Origin: Cryptomeria japonica
Taxonomy: Eukaryota > Streptophyta > Pinopsida > Cupressales > Cupressaceae
DNA: 64,000 nt
NCBI RefSeq assembly: GCF_030272615.1
Contig: NC_081413.1
Span: forward strand, 443,387,038-443,451,037
Direction of reading: 5' to 3'
A program made the translations under genes and the position numbers. Within the stretch, counting starts at the first letter, position 1. The number at the start of each line of letters is the position of its first letter. The notes below the pieces were generated by a model that was not told the origin of the DNA, made no database searches, and saw only the letters and a program-made list of their open reading frames with translations. Below, piece after piece: positions 33,601 to 45,373 of this stretch.

Positions 33601-33707
33601 GTTTGCTCTGAATGTGCTAATAAAAGATCCCGATGCACTAAAAAAACCTTCCCACGTGCTTGCAATCTTGCTCCTGCATCAAAAACGATATGGTTTATGG
33701 GGTTAAT
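30672..33707 (-). other. Element A sense leader with repeated TGCGCTA words
   Basis: This is a 3 kb untranslated leader. At least 16 copies of ATGCGCTAA or ATGCACTA occur, at 31571, 31701, 31721, 31825, 31845, 31861, 33418, 33440, 33461, 33527, 33550, 33571, 33614 and 33630 among others. All read this way on the plus strand, hence TTAGCGCAT on the transcript. Between them, 32740-33240 is AT- and AAAG/CTTTT-rich (TTCTTTTTA repeated). No credible gene occurs; the 81-codon open stretch at 31361-31606 has no recognisable features. Confidence 0.6.
32511..32575 (-). promoter_or_regulatory. Conserved leader block, element A copy
   Basis: Counterpart of 18101-18163 in element B: TTTATAGTGGGTTGGA, ACTTGGC, GCCATTTCCCACTTAGGTC and CATTCCCCTCTCACCG. 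About 90% of positions agree by eye, against little alignable sequence on either side except a few short phrases such as AGGTCTGCTAAAGGAT. Confidence 0.6.
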
Positions 33708-33724
33708 CCCCACAGTAGGCGCCA
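33708..33724 (-). promoter_or_regulatory. Element A primer-binding site
   Basis: The minus strand reads TGGCGCCTACTGTGGGG starting four bases inside the LTR. This is the TGGCGCC...GGGG form found in Tat/Athila elements. Element B's site differs at three bases. Confidence 0.75.
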
Positions 33725-33728
33725 AAAA

Positions 33729-35192
33729 TGTGTGTGGGAAATGAGGGTGACAGAAACGTGAAAGTCAGTTTCAAAGGGTCCACACACCAATGAGACTCTT
33801 GGTGCAAGTTATAGGAGCTATATTGGAATAGCTCAACTTCCCAAGAGGTTTCCCATTGTTCTCTATCTCACAGGATCCCTAAAGTCAATGCCTTTTCTTT
33901 GAGATCACTAAGCAAGGTGACCTAGGAATGACACCTCCAAGAACAAGTGATATTTTATTATTATGCATGAATGCATTCCTAGATATGCATGCTATTGAAT
34001 CTATGATGATTAATTTAGCATAAAGTTGATGATAAGATTATCTAATTATCCTAGAAATGATATACTAGTCTAACATGGATGTTTTATAATATTAGAATGC
34101 TTCTAAATGCTATTAAGATGATTTATCAAAGAGAGGCTAAAATGCTTTAGTTAATTAGACTATAAGTTTGATGCACAAAGACTTTCTATCTGATTGGCAA
34201 AATGACTATAATTTTGATGCATGAAACTTCTATATATCAAAATGAGACAAAGAGAGCTCTATTTATAGGAAAAATAGGGCAATGGATGGTCAAGATTGGA
34301 TAATCTTAATAAGGTCTGAGATTGAAAGTTAATCAATCCATGTTCACAATTCTCACTAATGAAATGGTGACAATTGTCCACAATAGGTTGCTTGAGAGGA
34401 GATGAAAGAAGCATTAAATGTTTGAGAAGACATGGAGGTTACCTTAGGAGGTAAGGGTTATCCATTGGATAAAGATTTTAACCAAGAGATAAACCCTTGT
34501 GAAAGGGTTAAAGAAATAACTAAGGTTAAAGACATGAATGCTTGATGAGACCCTTGGGTTAGATGAGGGTTGAGTTAGAGAGAAAGTCTTTAATCATGCA
34601 AGAAGGTTGAGTTAGCCATTAATAGTTATGTAAGAGCCTTAAATGGTTTGGAAGACTTTGAGGGTTAACTTGTTGAGGACATAAAGCCTTTAATGGTTTT
34701 TAAAGACTGTGCAGGCTTTGAGAAGTGACTTCTCTTTGCTTAGGATTGTGACAATATTTAGGAGATGGATTACGTTAAATTGGAGATGATTAGAAGAATC
34801 TAGAAGGGGTTTAGTAGGCAAGTGGGAGATATAGGATTTTGCAAGTGGAGGAAAAAAGAATTTAATTTAATTTAAATTACTTTATTTCAATCAAATAGAT
34901 GCAACTTGCATAAATACAAGTGGGAGATTTAAATAAATAAATTGGATTTATTTATTTGCAAGGATCAATTTAATTAAGAAGGGGGAAAGAGGATTTAATT
35001 AAATAAAGTGATTTATTTAATCAAAGGCTAAAAAAGGCTTAAGTGAACTTAATTAAATAAATTAAGTAATTCATTTAATCAAATAGATGAATATGGAGAA
35101 ATTAATTAAATAGAATTTAATTAATATGTGGAATGAGGTTAAAATAAAATTAAATATTCACTTAGGAAAGTGGTCATATTTATATATCTACA
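33729..35192 (-). repeat. Element A 5' LTR
   Basis: This LTR is 1464 bp from TGTGTGTGGGAAATG to ATATCTACA. Its right 460 bp repeat 230-710. It is the only complete LTR of A in the window and carries the presumed sense promoter. The following GTATT would be a target-site copy, but the left partner is outside. Confidence 0.88.
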
Positions 35193-37220
35193 GTATTATC
35201 ATATTGAAAGAAACAGGCACCATCGACAATATACCTCGTCTTTTTTTAGGAATATAATTCCATCCCTAGCTCAACTATAAAAGAACTACTTATAGGTACA
35301 TATGCTTATTCTATCGGAACAATTGGTGCTTTGGTAATGGCTACTACAAAAACACCTTTCCAATATTTAGTTGATATTGAAGATGGAGAATCTGACATGG
35401 ACAAAGCATAGGTGTGAATATCCGTCTAACTCTCTATCTATATTTAGTTCATTTTGGTTTTTATTTTCTTTGTATTCTTACAACTTTAAAAAATATATCT
35501 CTCTTGCCAAAAATTAACAACTTCAACTCCATTCAAGTTTGGTGCACCACTTTGCAACACTGGAGGACCAAGTGAGCAGAAATGAATTTCCAGCAATACT
35601 ATTTAAAAATGTTGTAAAACGCACAGATGCAAATAACAATCTTTGCACATCCCGGTCAACATTTATTTGCAATTTGACAAATAGAAGAACAATACAAAAA
35701 TTAAATGGAATGCTACAATCAACATTTGAGGTAATTGTTCTGAAATTATTAAATTCCAAAATCACAATGAAGCAACATATCCTTTCCAATCAACATTTAA
35801 GGTAATTGTTTTGAAATTAAAAGAACTCGTGTGAGTACGAGGAAGATGGCTCAACAAGCCAAGGATTTGAATGATCTTAAGAGTGTTTATGCCTCAATGG
35901 TCCAACTGGAGAAAGAAACAATGGAGCTTCTCAAGAATTTTTCTTAGTTCTGTGGTTTTGTTCTCTTGGTTGTCCCTATGTTACTTTTGGTTCTCTTGCT
36001 AGCTTTTTGTATTAGCTAGCTATTTCAGTTTGTTGTTTTGTTCTATCTAGTTGGGCCTATCATGTTTTATCTATTTTCTAACTTGATGTAAAGGGTTTCA
36101 GAGCCCCTTTGAAACCTGCTTTTCACGTAATAAAAAACATATCCTTTCCAATACCAATGATACTTTTACATATGTTGCAGGTCAATGGAACTCTAAAAGT
36201 GGAAAATGCACTGTCTAATCCATTTCATGTGTTGTTCCCAAAATACAAATTTCAAATTTGAAAATTATGGAACACTTGAAGGAGAGACTACCCACTATGG
36301 TAGATGTGATGAACAAGTTAACTACATATAGTCATTACATCTGAAAGCCATTCTAATGCCCGATAATAAACAAATAATGCATTGTTCTCTTGACAAGTCC
36401 ATTATTCAGACATGGTTACCTGATTTGCAAAATGTGACGTATGAAGAGTATCTTGAAGACGAATCAACAATTATTTTTTATGTTGTGTGACTTCTCAATA
36501 ATAGGGCATTTCACATTAAATCAAAGCAATGCTATTGTCAAGGCCACTCCCATTGAACAATAACTAGAATACCAGATGAAAAGGTATATATGTTCTTCAC
36601 TATTGTTCTAGATTACAACTTATATGTTGCTACTTTTTGCAATTACCTATATAATCAAATAATGTATATGACAACTACGTGAACACAAACTTTGCAGGAA
36701 GCACGTGGGAAACAAACAAAAATGATCATGGATCTCTACAACATGGGATGCTACTGTTTCATAGCTCAAATTATATGACATGAAATCAGCATTTGTGGTC
36801 ACAATTTGTTATTTCACCAACTTCATATTTCAGTTCCACAACAATTTTATGAAACTTTGCATCATTTGCTATTGCTATATTATTTAACTATGTTCTTGTT
36901 TCATATTACTAGTACAAATTGCCTAAATTTAAATAGTTATTCACAAACATTCTATATTTAGACTCTTTCAATAGATTGTAAAATGCTTCTTATTTACTGA
37001 TTACATGCTTTATGGTCAACATATTAAAAAAATATTATCATGTCCATTAACTATTCATATGACAATTCTCTCTTTGAAATATTTTTCTCAATTAACAACT
37101 AATAATAATTGACAAATGACAAAACTACATAGAATAAACATCAAAACAACCAATATATTTGCAAGAACAATACAAACTAACAACTACACCACCGGCAAGA
37201 ACCTGAGGCTAATGAGTCTC
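35193..37220. other. Unassigned DNA between elements A and D
   Basis: Two things stand out besides the exon-like stretch at 35250. A 34-codon ORF (35846-35947, MAQQAKDLNDLKSVY...) is followed by a T/G-rich tail, GTAAAGGGTTTCAGAGCCCC and AATAAAAAACAT near 36085-36140. That tail resembles the 3' ends of some plant retroposons. The stretch at 36180-36700 has gene-like patches (ACATATGTTGCAG then GTCAATGGAACTC) but many stops. Nothing else can be supported. Confidence 0.35.
35250..35411 (+). pseudogene. Exon-like stretch ending a membrane-type protein
   Basis: A T-run and AG (35241-35249) precede 53 codons without a stop, ending in TAG. The peptide includes STIKELLIGTYAYSIGTIGA, then LVMATTKTPFQYLVDIEDGE and SDMDKA. 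It has one plausible membrane helix (GTYAYSIGTIGALVMA) and an acidic tail. Codon texture looks protein-like. I do not recognise the family. Directly left is the end of element A, so any upstream exons were separated by that insertion. It may be a gene fragment or chance. Confidence 0.3.
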
Positions 37221-38600
37221 TTGTTTAAACATGCAACCTGCTCTATTTCCATCTGAAGCGTTTGATAGATTTCCTTAAGGATATGGAATCCACTGAATGC
37301 ACGATTTGTAGAAAATGGATTTGATAAGAGGCTATAGAGACTATCGACAAAGTGCAAATGGCATCACATAGGACCCGTCACTATTCGTGCGTTCAAATCC
37401 CCTCTGCCATTGCTGGCTACCACATGAATGGGTATCGAATCGTTCTGAACAAGCAACTGCTAGCTGCGATAATGGCTTCTCACAGGCTTCGATACCTCCT
37501 ATTCAAGTCACCAAGAACCGCCTTCAACTATAATAGCTGGCCACTATATATGACTGGTTCGATTTGTGGAAGAGAGAAAGGATATATGTAGCCTGCCTAA
37601 TTTTGAAACCCTCGATTTTACCAATTACATGACGATGCCTTAATATACTATATATATTCTTCCAAACTTCTGAGATTTTCAATGCCCTGAGGCGCGTCTT
37701 TTGTTCTACCTTCCCTACGCTCTTATCTGTCCGTCCACCAAATTTATGAGATTTCTAATGCCTGCGTGGGATGCAAATCCCATGGCAGGACAAATTACGG
37801 CATTTGAATGATTCAATGCCTCTTCTATGCTCCCTTCTAGACGCCTAGAGCTAAATCGGTTGTTAACAACAATATTAATGATTCTACGTACAAGGACAAG
37901 GGAGCCATGATTTAGAAAATGAACAGATGACTAGGAATCCACCCATGAAGGGGACAAGAATGCCTTCATCTTGAGGTGTAACTTCTGTCCTCCATCCCAC
38001 ATTCTCTCCCTTCATATGATTATTAATCCCTTTTTTTCATAGCCAAGAAACTCGATTAACAATTGCACCGATACCAAATGAAGAAGCAACAAGTTTCCCT
38101 CATCCCTTGATGATTCCACGTGCTTATAGTTATAGTTACCATTCGAAAACCAACTCCATAACTGAATTATACTTTAAACCTCACAACCAATTCCAATTAT
38201 TTCTAAACTTTCGCCAAAATTTTATTATCCATTTCCTCTTAATTCGGAACTAATCCTATAATAAAATCTTAAATAGTAAGATTATTTATTATTAAGACAA
38301 CATTATCCTTTCAAGATAGTCCACTACACATTTTAGTAACTAGAACTCTATCAAACATTGTTTTATAAACCTACCTTGAATGAGTTATAGCAGATTTAGT
38401 ATGATCACCAAATTTTTATTTTACGACTAATAATTGGGACAACTCATGGAAGCAATGTGCAATCGTTTCTGACATCGTACTGGATCTTAACATGCATTTC
38501 TATCTACATCAATTAACACATAACTTACTTGATTTCATCAATGCTAAAGTTTGGGCACTGTAATAATCCATTAGTCGTAAAGAGTTAGAGGGGCGTTACA
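37221..38600 (-). repeat. Element D left (3') LTR, partial
   Basis: Matches 51601-52982 throughout: TTTAAACATGCAACCTGCTC, GATAGATTTCC, TGACTGGTTCGATTTG and the end AGAGGGGCGTTACA. The antisense ORF seen in the right LTR is here broken by several stops and small deletions. No similarity to the right LTR could be seen left of 37221. Confidence 0.75.
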
Positions 38601-38614
38601 TCCTCCTCCTCCCC
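38601..38614 (-). promoter_or_regulatory. Element D polypurine tract
   Basis: The minus strand reads GGGGAGGAGGAGGA directly before TGTAACGCCCC, the LTR start. This supports a minus-strand LTR element with its 3' LTR on the left. Confidence 0.65.
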
Positions 38615-41600
38615 TACAACTCGACTTACTCCTGGAAGTTGCAAAAATAGGATAGAACATTCACATATTAGTCGCGAAACTTCCTTAACCAACATCAAAT
38701 ATTTGCCCTTTGTTGGATATACAAAACAAGATAACTAAATTATTTATAAATATGATCAATCAATAGGTAGAAACATCCAAATACATTCATTTCCTATCAT
38801 TCTTAGTCTTACAGTAATGAAACAATTCCTTTTCTATTTTTGATCATTCCAAAATCCATGTCACTCACAATAATAGCAAGATACATCATTTTCACAATCT
38901 CATATAAAGATGGAATATTAAGTTGCTCAATGTTTCTCAATAATATTGCAATTTCCAAACATTATTAATCATTTCCGGAAGCATTAGGACATGATATAAT
39001 TTGAAAGTTCAAATGCTATAACATTGAATTGACATCCATTTGCACAAAATACAACGGTTCTTCACTTAAACAAGCATGATCATTCATTTGTACTATTAAT
39101 ATGCAACAATAACCTTGAAAAATATGCATTTAACACATACAATAAAACATTCACACTCATGTAAAATACCGGAAAGTGCACCACACAAGTCTACATGAGC
39201 ATGTCCAATGCTCGGTCATATGATATTCCACCACCCATAATCCTCAATTCACACATAGCATCTTGATGGTGTTCGAACCATGCACACACATGCTATGAGA
39301 TCCTCCATACAAAACCATTGTACCCTACCTCTTGTTTTTGTAAAGTGTTTAGCCTCCAAGAGATAGGCACTACACATAGGAAGTTAGTGGATCCTAGCTG
39401 CATAACAACCTCACATACCCACATCCTCAATGGTTCCCTACGTCTTCTTCCTCGTTTACACTCAACCAAGCCCACCTAACACGACCTTGGAGAGGATTCA
39501 CATTACGATACGAGACCAACATTCCAAAACAATAAGGATAAACTAGTTTAACCACCAAGATATTAATTAATAAAGAAAAATAAAGTATCAATTTCAACAA
39601 TAAGACAAGAAATATTCATGGAATTACAACATGTAATCAAATATGCAAAGTATCTCACATTTGTGGCTAAACCTTCACAATCAAAGATAAATGAAGTTTA
39701 CTAGTCCACACAAGGAAGCAAACAAAGTTCATCAAATTTGCACATCACAACACTGTGTGACTATGAATAGCCAACTCATGAGGAAGAAGGGAAAAATGAC
39801 CAACTATAGCAATAGCCCCTCATGTGGTATGGAAAGAGCACACTAACCCACATATAGTGATGTACACCTCGGCATGACCTTGCATCCCGTCATCACATGG
39901 CATGGCTCTACCCCTAACAAGATCAGTAGGTCGCATGGTGATGTCCTCCACATCCCGCATTGTGTCCCAAAATGGCATGGCGATACTCAAAACGGAGAAG
40001 GCACACAATGGATGTATCTTGCATGGCAGTGTACCTTGTCGAGAAGGCATGCGCAAATCACACCCTGGGCATAGTTATACCTTGTGGAAAAGGCACACAC
40101 ATGCTATTTCTATAGCCAGAGGTATATATGGCTAGTGCCCACCCATATGCCTATTGACGCATGACCAACTGAGCATCCATGGGTGCCCCTCTACAAGCAT
40201 GCAAATGCCTCCAATTCACTCTGCATCAAGTAAGAATATATATCAACATATATAAGAGGCCCTCATGTACTAGGTACGTGGCTTCATGCTCTCGAGTTTG
40301 GCTCCCTACCTTCACTAGCATGACATCGTCACGAACACTATGTCAGGACATCAGTGGGCTGTGGCATTGTACCTATTGCATCATGTCAAAACATGGCCGG
40401 ATACGAAATCCGTCTCAACATGGGTAATAAATCTCCCTCCACATGCTGGACCTCAAACTATACATATACATGGAGTAGATGGTCCCTCTTGGGTTATCTT
40501 GGTGATCCCTCTCACCCTAGACCCTGACCCCCAAGTGGTGACACATGTCATCACATAGTTCTAGTGGGTTATTGTGGTGGTCCCTCTCACCCTAGACCAC
40601 GACCCCCAACTGGCAACTCATGTGGCAATGACATACCTTTAATGAAGACAAGGCAAATGATCCTCCAAGAGATACCATCAATATGCTCAAAAAATATGGG
40701 GATTAGGTTGGCACGTATGAGCCATACAAGTTGGTCCATCACAAGGGGAAGCATTAAGTACACTTTTTTTATTATATATATATTTTTCCTCAATTTAGAG
40801 AAGCTAATGTCACTTCGTACGTTAGTTTATTCTACTCGAGGAACTTGTGACTACTACTACGCCTTCACAAAGCAAGCACTGGTTTCTCACAACACACAAC
40901 ATAAGATTTGGTACTAGTTTATTCACATTTACGGGGAGTACATACACATTGCTAATAGTATCCCAATTAATAACATTAATTAACTTTCACATATATAAAA
41001 TAAGCACTATATATTTCAATCGTGGGGTCCCAATCATTTCAAGGTTCATTTTCTTGTTTCCAATAATCATCTTTCATCATTTATAACTTATTTCTTTTCT
41101 CAACAAGGCTAGATACCAATATCATCAACACTTTTTACTTAAGGATATCAATACCATCTTCTTCCCATATAAAATAAAATTACCATGAACAAAATTTATC
41201 AATTGCATCTACTTTTTCCCTTGCTCTAACTAAAGATAGAATTAGACCATTGACTCCATTAGATTAAATCATTCCAGCTTCCCTATTTTAATAATAGAAT
41301 CTATTTCTCACAAATTAGGAACAAAAAAATTATACCATACCATAAGAAATTAACTCAATTCCACATACAAAAATCATTGCCTTCCACACATGAAATATAT
41401 CATGCTACCATCGTTGCATTTAATAGGTCATTCAAATTTTTTGAGACATCTCCTAAATTAAACTTTTTTTTTCCATAACTTACCCTAACTGACACAAAAT
41501 CATGAAAAATATGCTTACTAATTGAAACTAATTACACTTATTTAGGATCTTCTAGATTACCTACATTTAATGGCAAGAAAAAAAGGGAGAGAAAGAACAT

Positions 41601-42123
41601 TTTCTATTCTTATTCAATGATCACATAAACCAAGCTTTTGAGTATTATCCTCCTTCATCTATACTAAGTAGGATGATAATACCATTGATCTTTTATGTCA
41701 GAGAGTTGGTAAAGACCACCATACACCTTATCTTAGATACATACTGACATAATTAAGGCAAGCACCTCATATTTATTCCAACACAATTATCAATTTTTTT
41801 AATCATATCTTTAGCATCCATTTAGTACAAAATTTATGAAGATAATTCAAATTCACAAAGGTTAAAATTAACTTTAATAAGGACAAAAAACATAAAATGA
41901 GAGAGAGAAACACAAAAGTTATTAGAAAAGAAAGAATAAAGAAGGAAATACAACAAGAGAGCGCATCTTATCTATCTCCAAGGTCAACATAGTTGTTCAA
42001 TAAGCATGAACCAACTAGCATGGTCAATGATAGTCAAAAGGAGGGCACACTCATGAGAGTGCAAGAAACAAAGACATCCTAATGGGCTCATATAAAGAAA
42101 GAGTACTAAATCTTAGAACCTGG
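38615..42123. other. Element D interior, non-coding
   Basis: Only short unsupported ORFs. At 40475-40632 an ~80-bp unit (TCCCTCTCACCCTAGACC and surroundings) occurs twice in tandem. From 39830 to 40140 CATGGCA-type phrases recur and base composition is richer in GC than the neighbours. No gag, RT or integrase motif was found on either strand. Confidence 0.5.
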
Positions 42124-42135
42124 GCTTTGATACCA
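42124..42135 (-). promoter_or_regulatory. Element D primer-binding site (tRNA-Met type)
   Basis: The minus strand reads TGGTATCAAAGC, one base from the canonical TGGTATCAGAGC, two bases after an LTR end GGTATTGCA. This places the right LTR start at 42138. Confidence 0.6.
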
Positions 42136-43095
42136 AGTGCAATACCCACTTCTTACCCAAGCGAACATCACTTAGAAGAAGCTTTTTTTTTTTCTAAAAC
42201 AACACATCACATAATTATAAAAAAGAATTACGATCATACTCACTAAAATATATTAACTCTAATTTAAGCATCTCTCAAATAACAAACTTGTCACTTCATA
42301 GTTGAGTTTTCTCTTTCCTATACAACACTTGGCACGACCTGCACCATGTATCTGCATGAGTCTACACCACTAGATGCACAATGTTAGATTTATCAAATGT
42401 TAGATACATGAGATAGAAAAGTTAAATTATAGTATTGCTTTAACTGGATCAATCATAAAGCCTTCTACCATTAAATTCAAAAGGACAAACACATTACATA
42501 AGGAACGAGTGAAAATACCAAACATCTTAGTAGAGCCAGACCTAAAGTCTCGGGGGCTCATCATAGATGGCCTTGCCTACATGAAAGCACAATGACTTCA
42601 TAGTTCAACTAAAAAATCATTAATAAAAGCAAGTATGCAACCCTTTCTAGGGCTCATACCTGAGACAGTTATTTCATCGACTACCACCCACTTAGGTGAA
42701 ATAGACACGGATTCTTAACTAGTTTTTCTATAAAGATAATTTATACATAGGTCTCGCTATAAGGTACTTAAATCAAAATGTTGTTATTGATTAGGTATAG
42801 TATACAAATTACCAAACATAGGTTATAATCTACGTTAACAATGGATCGACAAAAGAAGATATATCCAACGCATTATAATTCTTTTCTAAGAGAGGTAGTA
42901 GTAATCCAGAATATTATTGGTCCAAGCTTAGCAACACAAAGCTCACATAAGTAGTCTATCCATGGCTAATACACATAAATGCTATTTACATCATACATCA
43001 TATTTGTTTACTCTTATGCTACTATTAGGCTCAAGAAAATCAACTTTCTTAACACATCTAGAGATGTTTTAGAGTCAAGACTTTTATATTCTTAC

Positions 43096-43892
43096 TATTG
43101 GAAAATGCACACTCTAATGAGAAATTGTAGGTGATTGAAGGTTTTGTCATTGATGACAACCATGCAATCATATGATACCGGCAATACAATTATACTGACA
43201 CCCATAATGACAAACTCTACATCGGCACATAGAACATCGATAGTGAAACAAAGGATATCGGCACCCAAGCCGACAGGAATTTTATTTGTAATATATTTTG
43301 TACTTAATTGTAAAATCATTGTAAGCCGACATGGCGAGTTGTAAGATGACTCATATATGTATGAGATCATTGTAGAACATTTTGTAATAAGGTGATAGGC
43401 TAAATAATGCAGACCTAATATGCAAATTTTAGGTTAAGGGTTTATGTATGCAGCAGAGCTAAAACCGATATTGGATCTGGCATAGAAAATGCTATTTTGA
43501 AGCAGTACAAGACATTATATTATTATAATCCATTTTTGTAAGTCAGTGTGACTTGCTATTGTAATTGAGCAGTGAGCTCTAGGCAGTTGGCCTTCCTACA
43601 TGTGTAGGCCCCTATTGTAGCAGCAATATTCTCTTATTGGCTAGTAAGTGAATATTGTGGGTCACAAATCCCACCGAGGTTTTTCCCACACTAGGTTTCC
43701 TCGTTAAAATACTGTGTTATGGTGTGCTCTTCATGTGGTTATTATTTTTCTTCTTTACTGCATTACTTTTGATTTACCGATATACTCTATTTACATGCTT
43801 TACATGTTTTAATTCAAGTAAATTAACAAATTGGTAAGATACTGATTCACCACCCCCCACCCCTCCTCTCAGTATCTTTGGGAATCCTAACA
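43096..43892 (+). repeat. Element E 5' LTR
   Basis: This 797-bp LTR ends AATCCTAACA. Its first bases TATTGG correspond to TGTTGG in the other LTR, so the terminal TG is mutated. It retains an R-region-like phrase CCGAGGTTTTTCCCACAC that the right LTR has lost. Confidence 0.85.
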
Positions 43893-43894
43893 AT

Positions 43895-43906
43895 TGGTAT
43901 CAGAGC
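43895..43906 (+). promoter_or_regulatory. Element E primer-binding site
   Basis: TGGTATCAGAGC, two bases after the LTR, matches the initiator tRNA-Met complement at 12 of 12 bases. It fixes the plus-strand orientation. Confidence 0.93.
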
Positions 43907-43936
43907 CTGGTCCTCTATTTTCAGAAGTCTAACAGC

Positions 43937-44980
43937 TTGAGGAAGATGTTGACACCGGTAGAGATGGAAAACTTGAGAGAACAATTGAAAACAACTCTTT
44001 CAGACTATGACGCAGAAAAGGTGAAGAATATCAAACTTGAAGATGATCTAAAAGCTGCTCAGGATATCATTCAAGCACTTCAAGAAAATCTTACCATTGC
44101 AAGAAATAAGAGAAGAGAACTTTTTGAAAAAATGCAGAATGAGAATGATGAAAAGAAAACTCTTAATGATCTGGTAAACAAGCTAAGACAAGAGATTAGT
44201 ACAACACAAAATGAGTTGCAGGATATGAATATGAGATTTTGTAAAGAAATTGAAGATAGGAAGAAGAATGAAGAAGACTTGGCTAGAAGACTAAATGATG
44301 CTAGAAATGAGAACACAAGACTTAGTCATGAAAATTATATGTTGAAGACAGATTTAACACACACACAAAATAACAAAACTGAACTCATAAGACAGAAAGG
44401 AATCTTGGAAAATGAACTAACTACTACAAATCATCATTAACAGAAATTCAAGAAAAGTTCAGAAGAACTTGGTGACATGCTGAAGAATCAGAAACCTAAT
44501 GGTGATACAAATGGCCTTGGCTTTGAAGTTGGTGAAAGCTCCGATACGGCAAACAATCATGATCATAGCAAATCGGTAAGACAACCTACTGCTTACAAAT
44601 TTAATGGAAAATGCTTTAACTGTAACATGTATGGTCATAGAGAAAATTAGTGTAGATCTAGAAATTATCAAAACACCAATACACCCACCAGTCAATGTTC
44701 TAAATGCAACAAAGTTGGTCATAATTCATAAAATTGCAGAATGAATGTAAGATGTTATGTTTGTGGAAGATTTGGACATTTATCTAATCAATGCAGAACA
44801 CATACCGACATAGGATATGGGAAAGCTATTCAAAAAAACAATGTGACTTGTTATGCCTGTAACAAGATTGGACACATTGCTAAATTTTGTAGAAGCAAGA
44901 TCTCACCAGCAAATAACCAAGGTCCTAGTTTGAAAGGTAAAGAACAGGTTGAAGAGGTAAAGCGAGAATTCTCAAAATAA
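43937..44980 (+). pseudogene. Element E Gag-like protein: coiled coil plus four zinc knuckles
   Basis: One frame runs from about 43945 (MLTPVEMENLREQL) to the stop at 44978-44980 with three internal stops (44438-44440, near 44648 and near 44729). The first 165 residues are almost pure heptad coiled coil (KLEDDLKAAQDIIQALQENL and so on). They are followed by four CCHC knuckles: CFNCNMYGHREN-stop-C, CSKCNKVGHNS-stop-NC, CYVCGRFGHLSNQC and CYACNKIGHIAKFC. Zinc knuckles bind RNA, and the coiled coil would drive assembly. A canonical Copia capsid fold is not recognisable. The last two knuckles are intact. Confidence 0.75.
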
Positions 44981-45373
44981 TGGATTACAAAGTCAGATTA
45001 GAATGTTGATGTAAATACTCCTCCACCGGAAAAACATAGTAACACTCCACCAGCAGGATACTCTTCATCTAACTGAAGGAAAATCCTTTGAGGGTTTAGC
45101 AACTAAATGAGAAACATGCTATTATTCCCTCGGTTGATGGTAAGAAGTTGAAATTACTTCTATACCGGTGGAAAACTTAAGTCATTACTTAACCGACAAG
45201 CATTGAATATGGTAGTTAGAGATAGTGACATTATAAAGAAAGTGTTTTGGCTCCATTTTTCATTCACCAAGCATTCAAACTTTCAAGAGCGCAAAAATTT
45301 CTGAGCGAAGGCACCCTTAGCGAAAAAATTCATCAAGCAATCATTCCTTAAGGCAGATAAAGTATTTATAACC

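Larger units (their letters stand above)
230..35192 (-). mobile_element. Element A: giant Tat-type Ty3/gypsy LTR retrotransposon with antisense PMD gene
   Basis: Matching LTRs bound this element: 230-710 (truncated) and 33729-35192. Between them, on the minus strand, lie gag, protease, a G-patch, reverse transcriptase, two different RNase H domains and integrase, in the usual Ty3/gypsy order. The second RNase H, between the first and integrase, is the hallmark of the Tat lineage. An extra PMD gene lies on the plus strand between integrase and the 3' LTR. Removing nested element B leaves about 17.8 kb, and an intact left LTR would add about 1 kb. Several frame changes in gag and integrase show that it is older than B, as the nesting requires. 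Confidence 0.85.

Noticed and set aside
35846-35947. 34-codon ORF as a small host gene
   Set aside because: Too short, with no supporting exon or homologue; the following tail resembles a retroposon 3' end.
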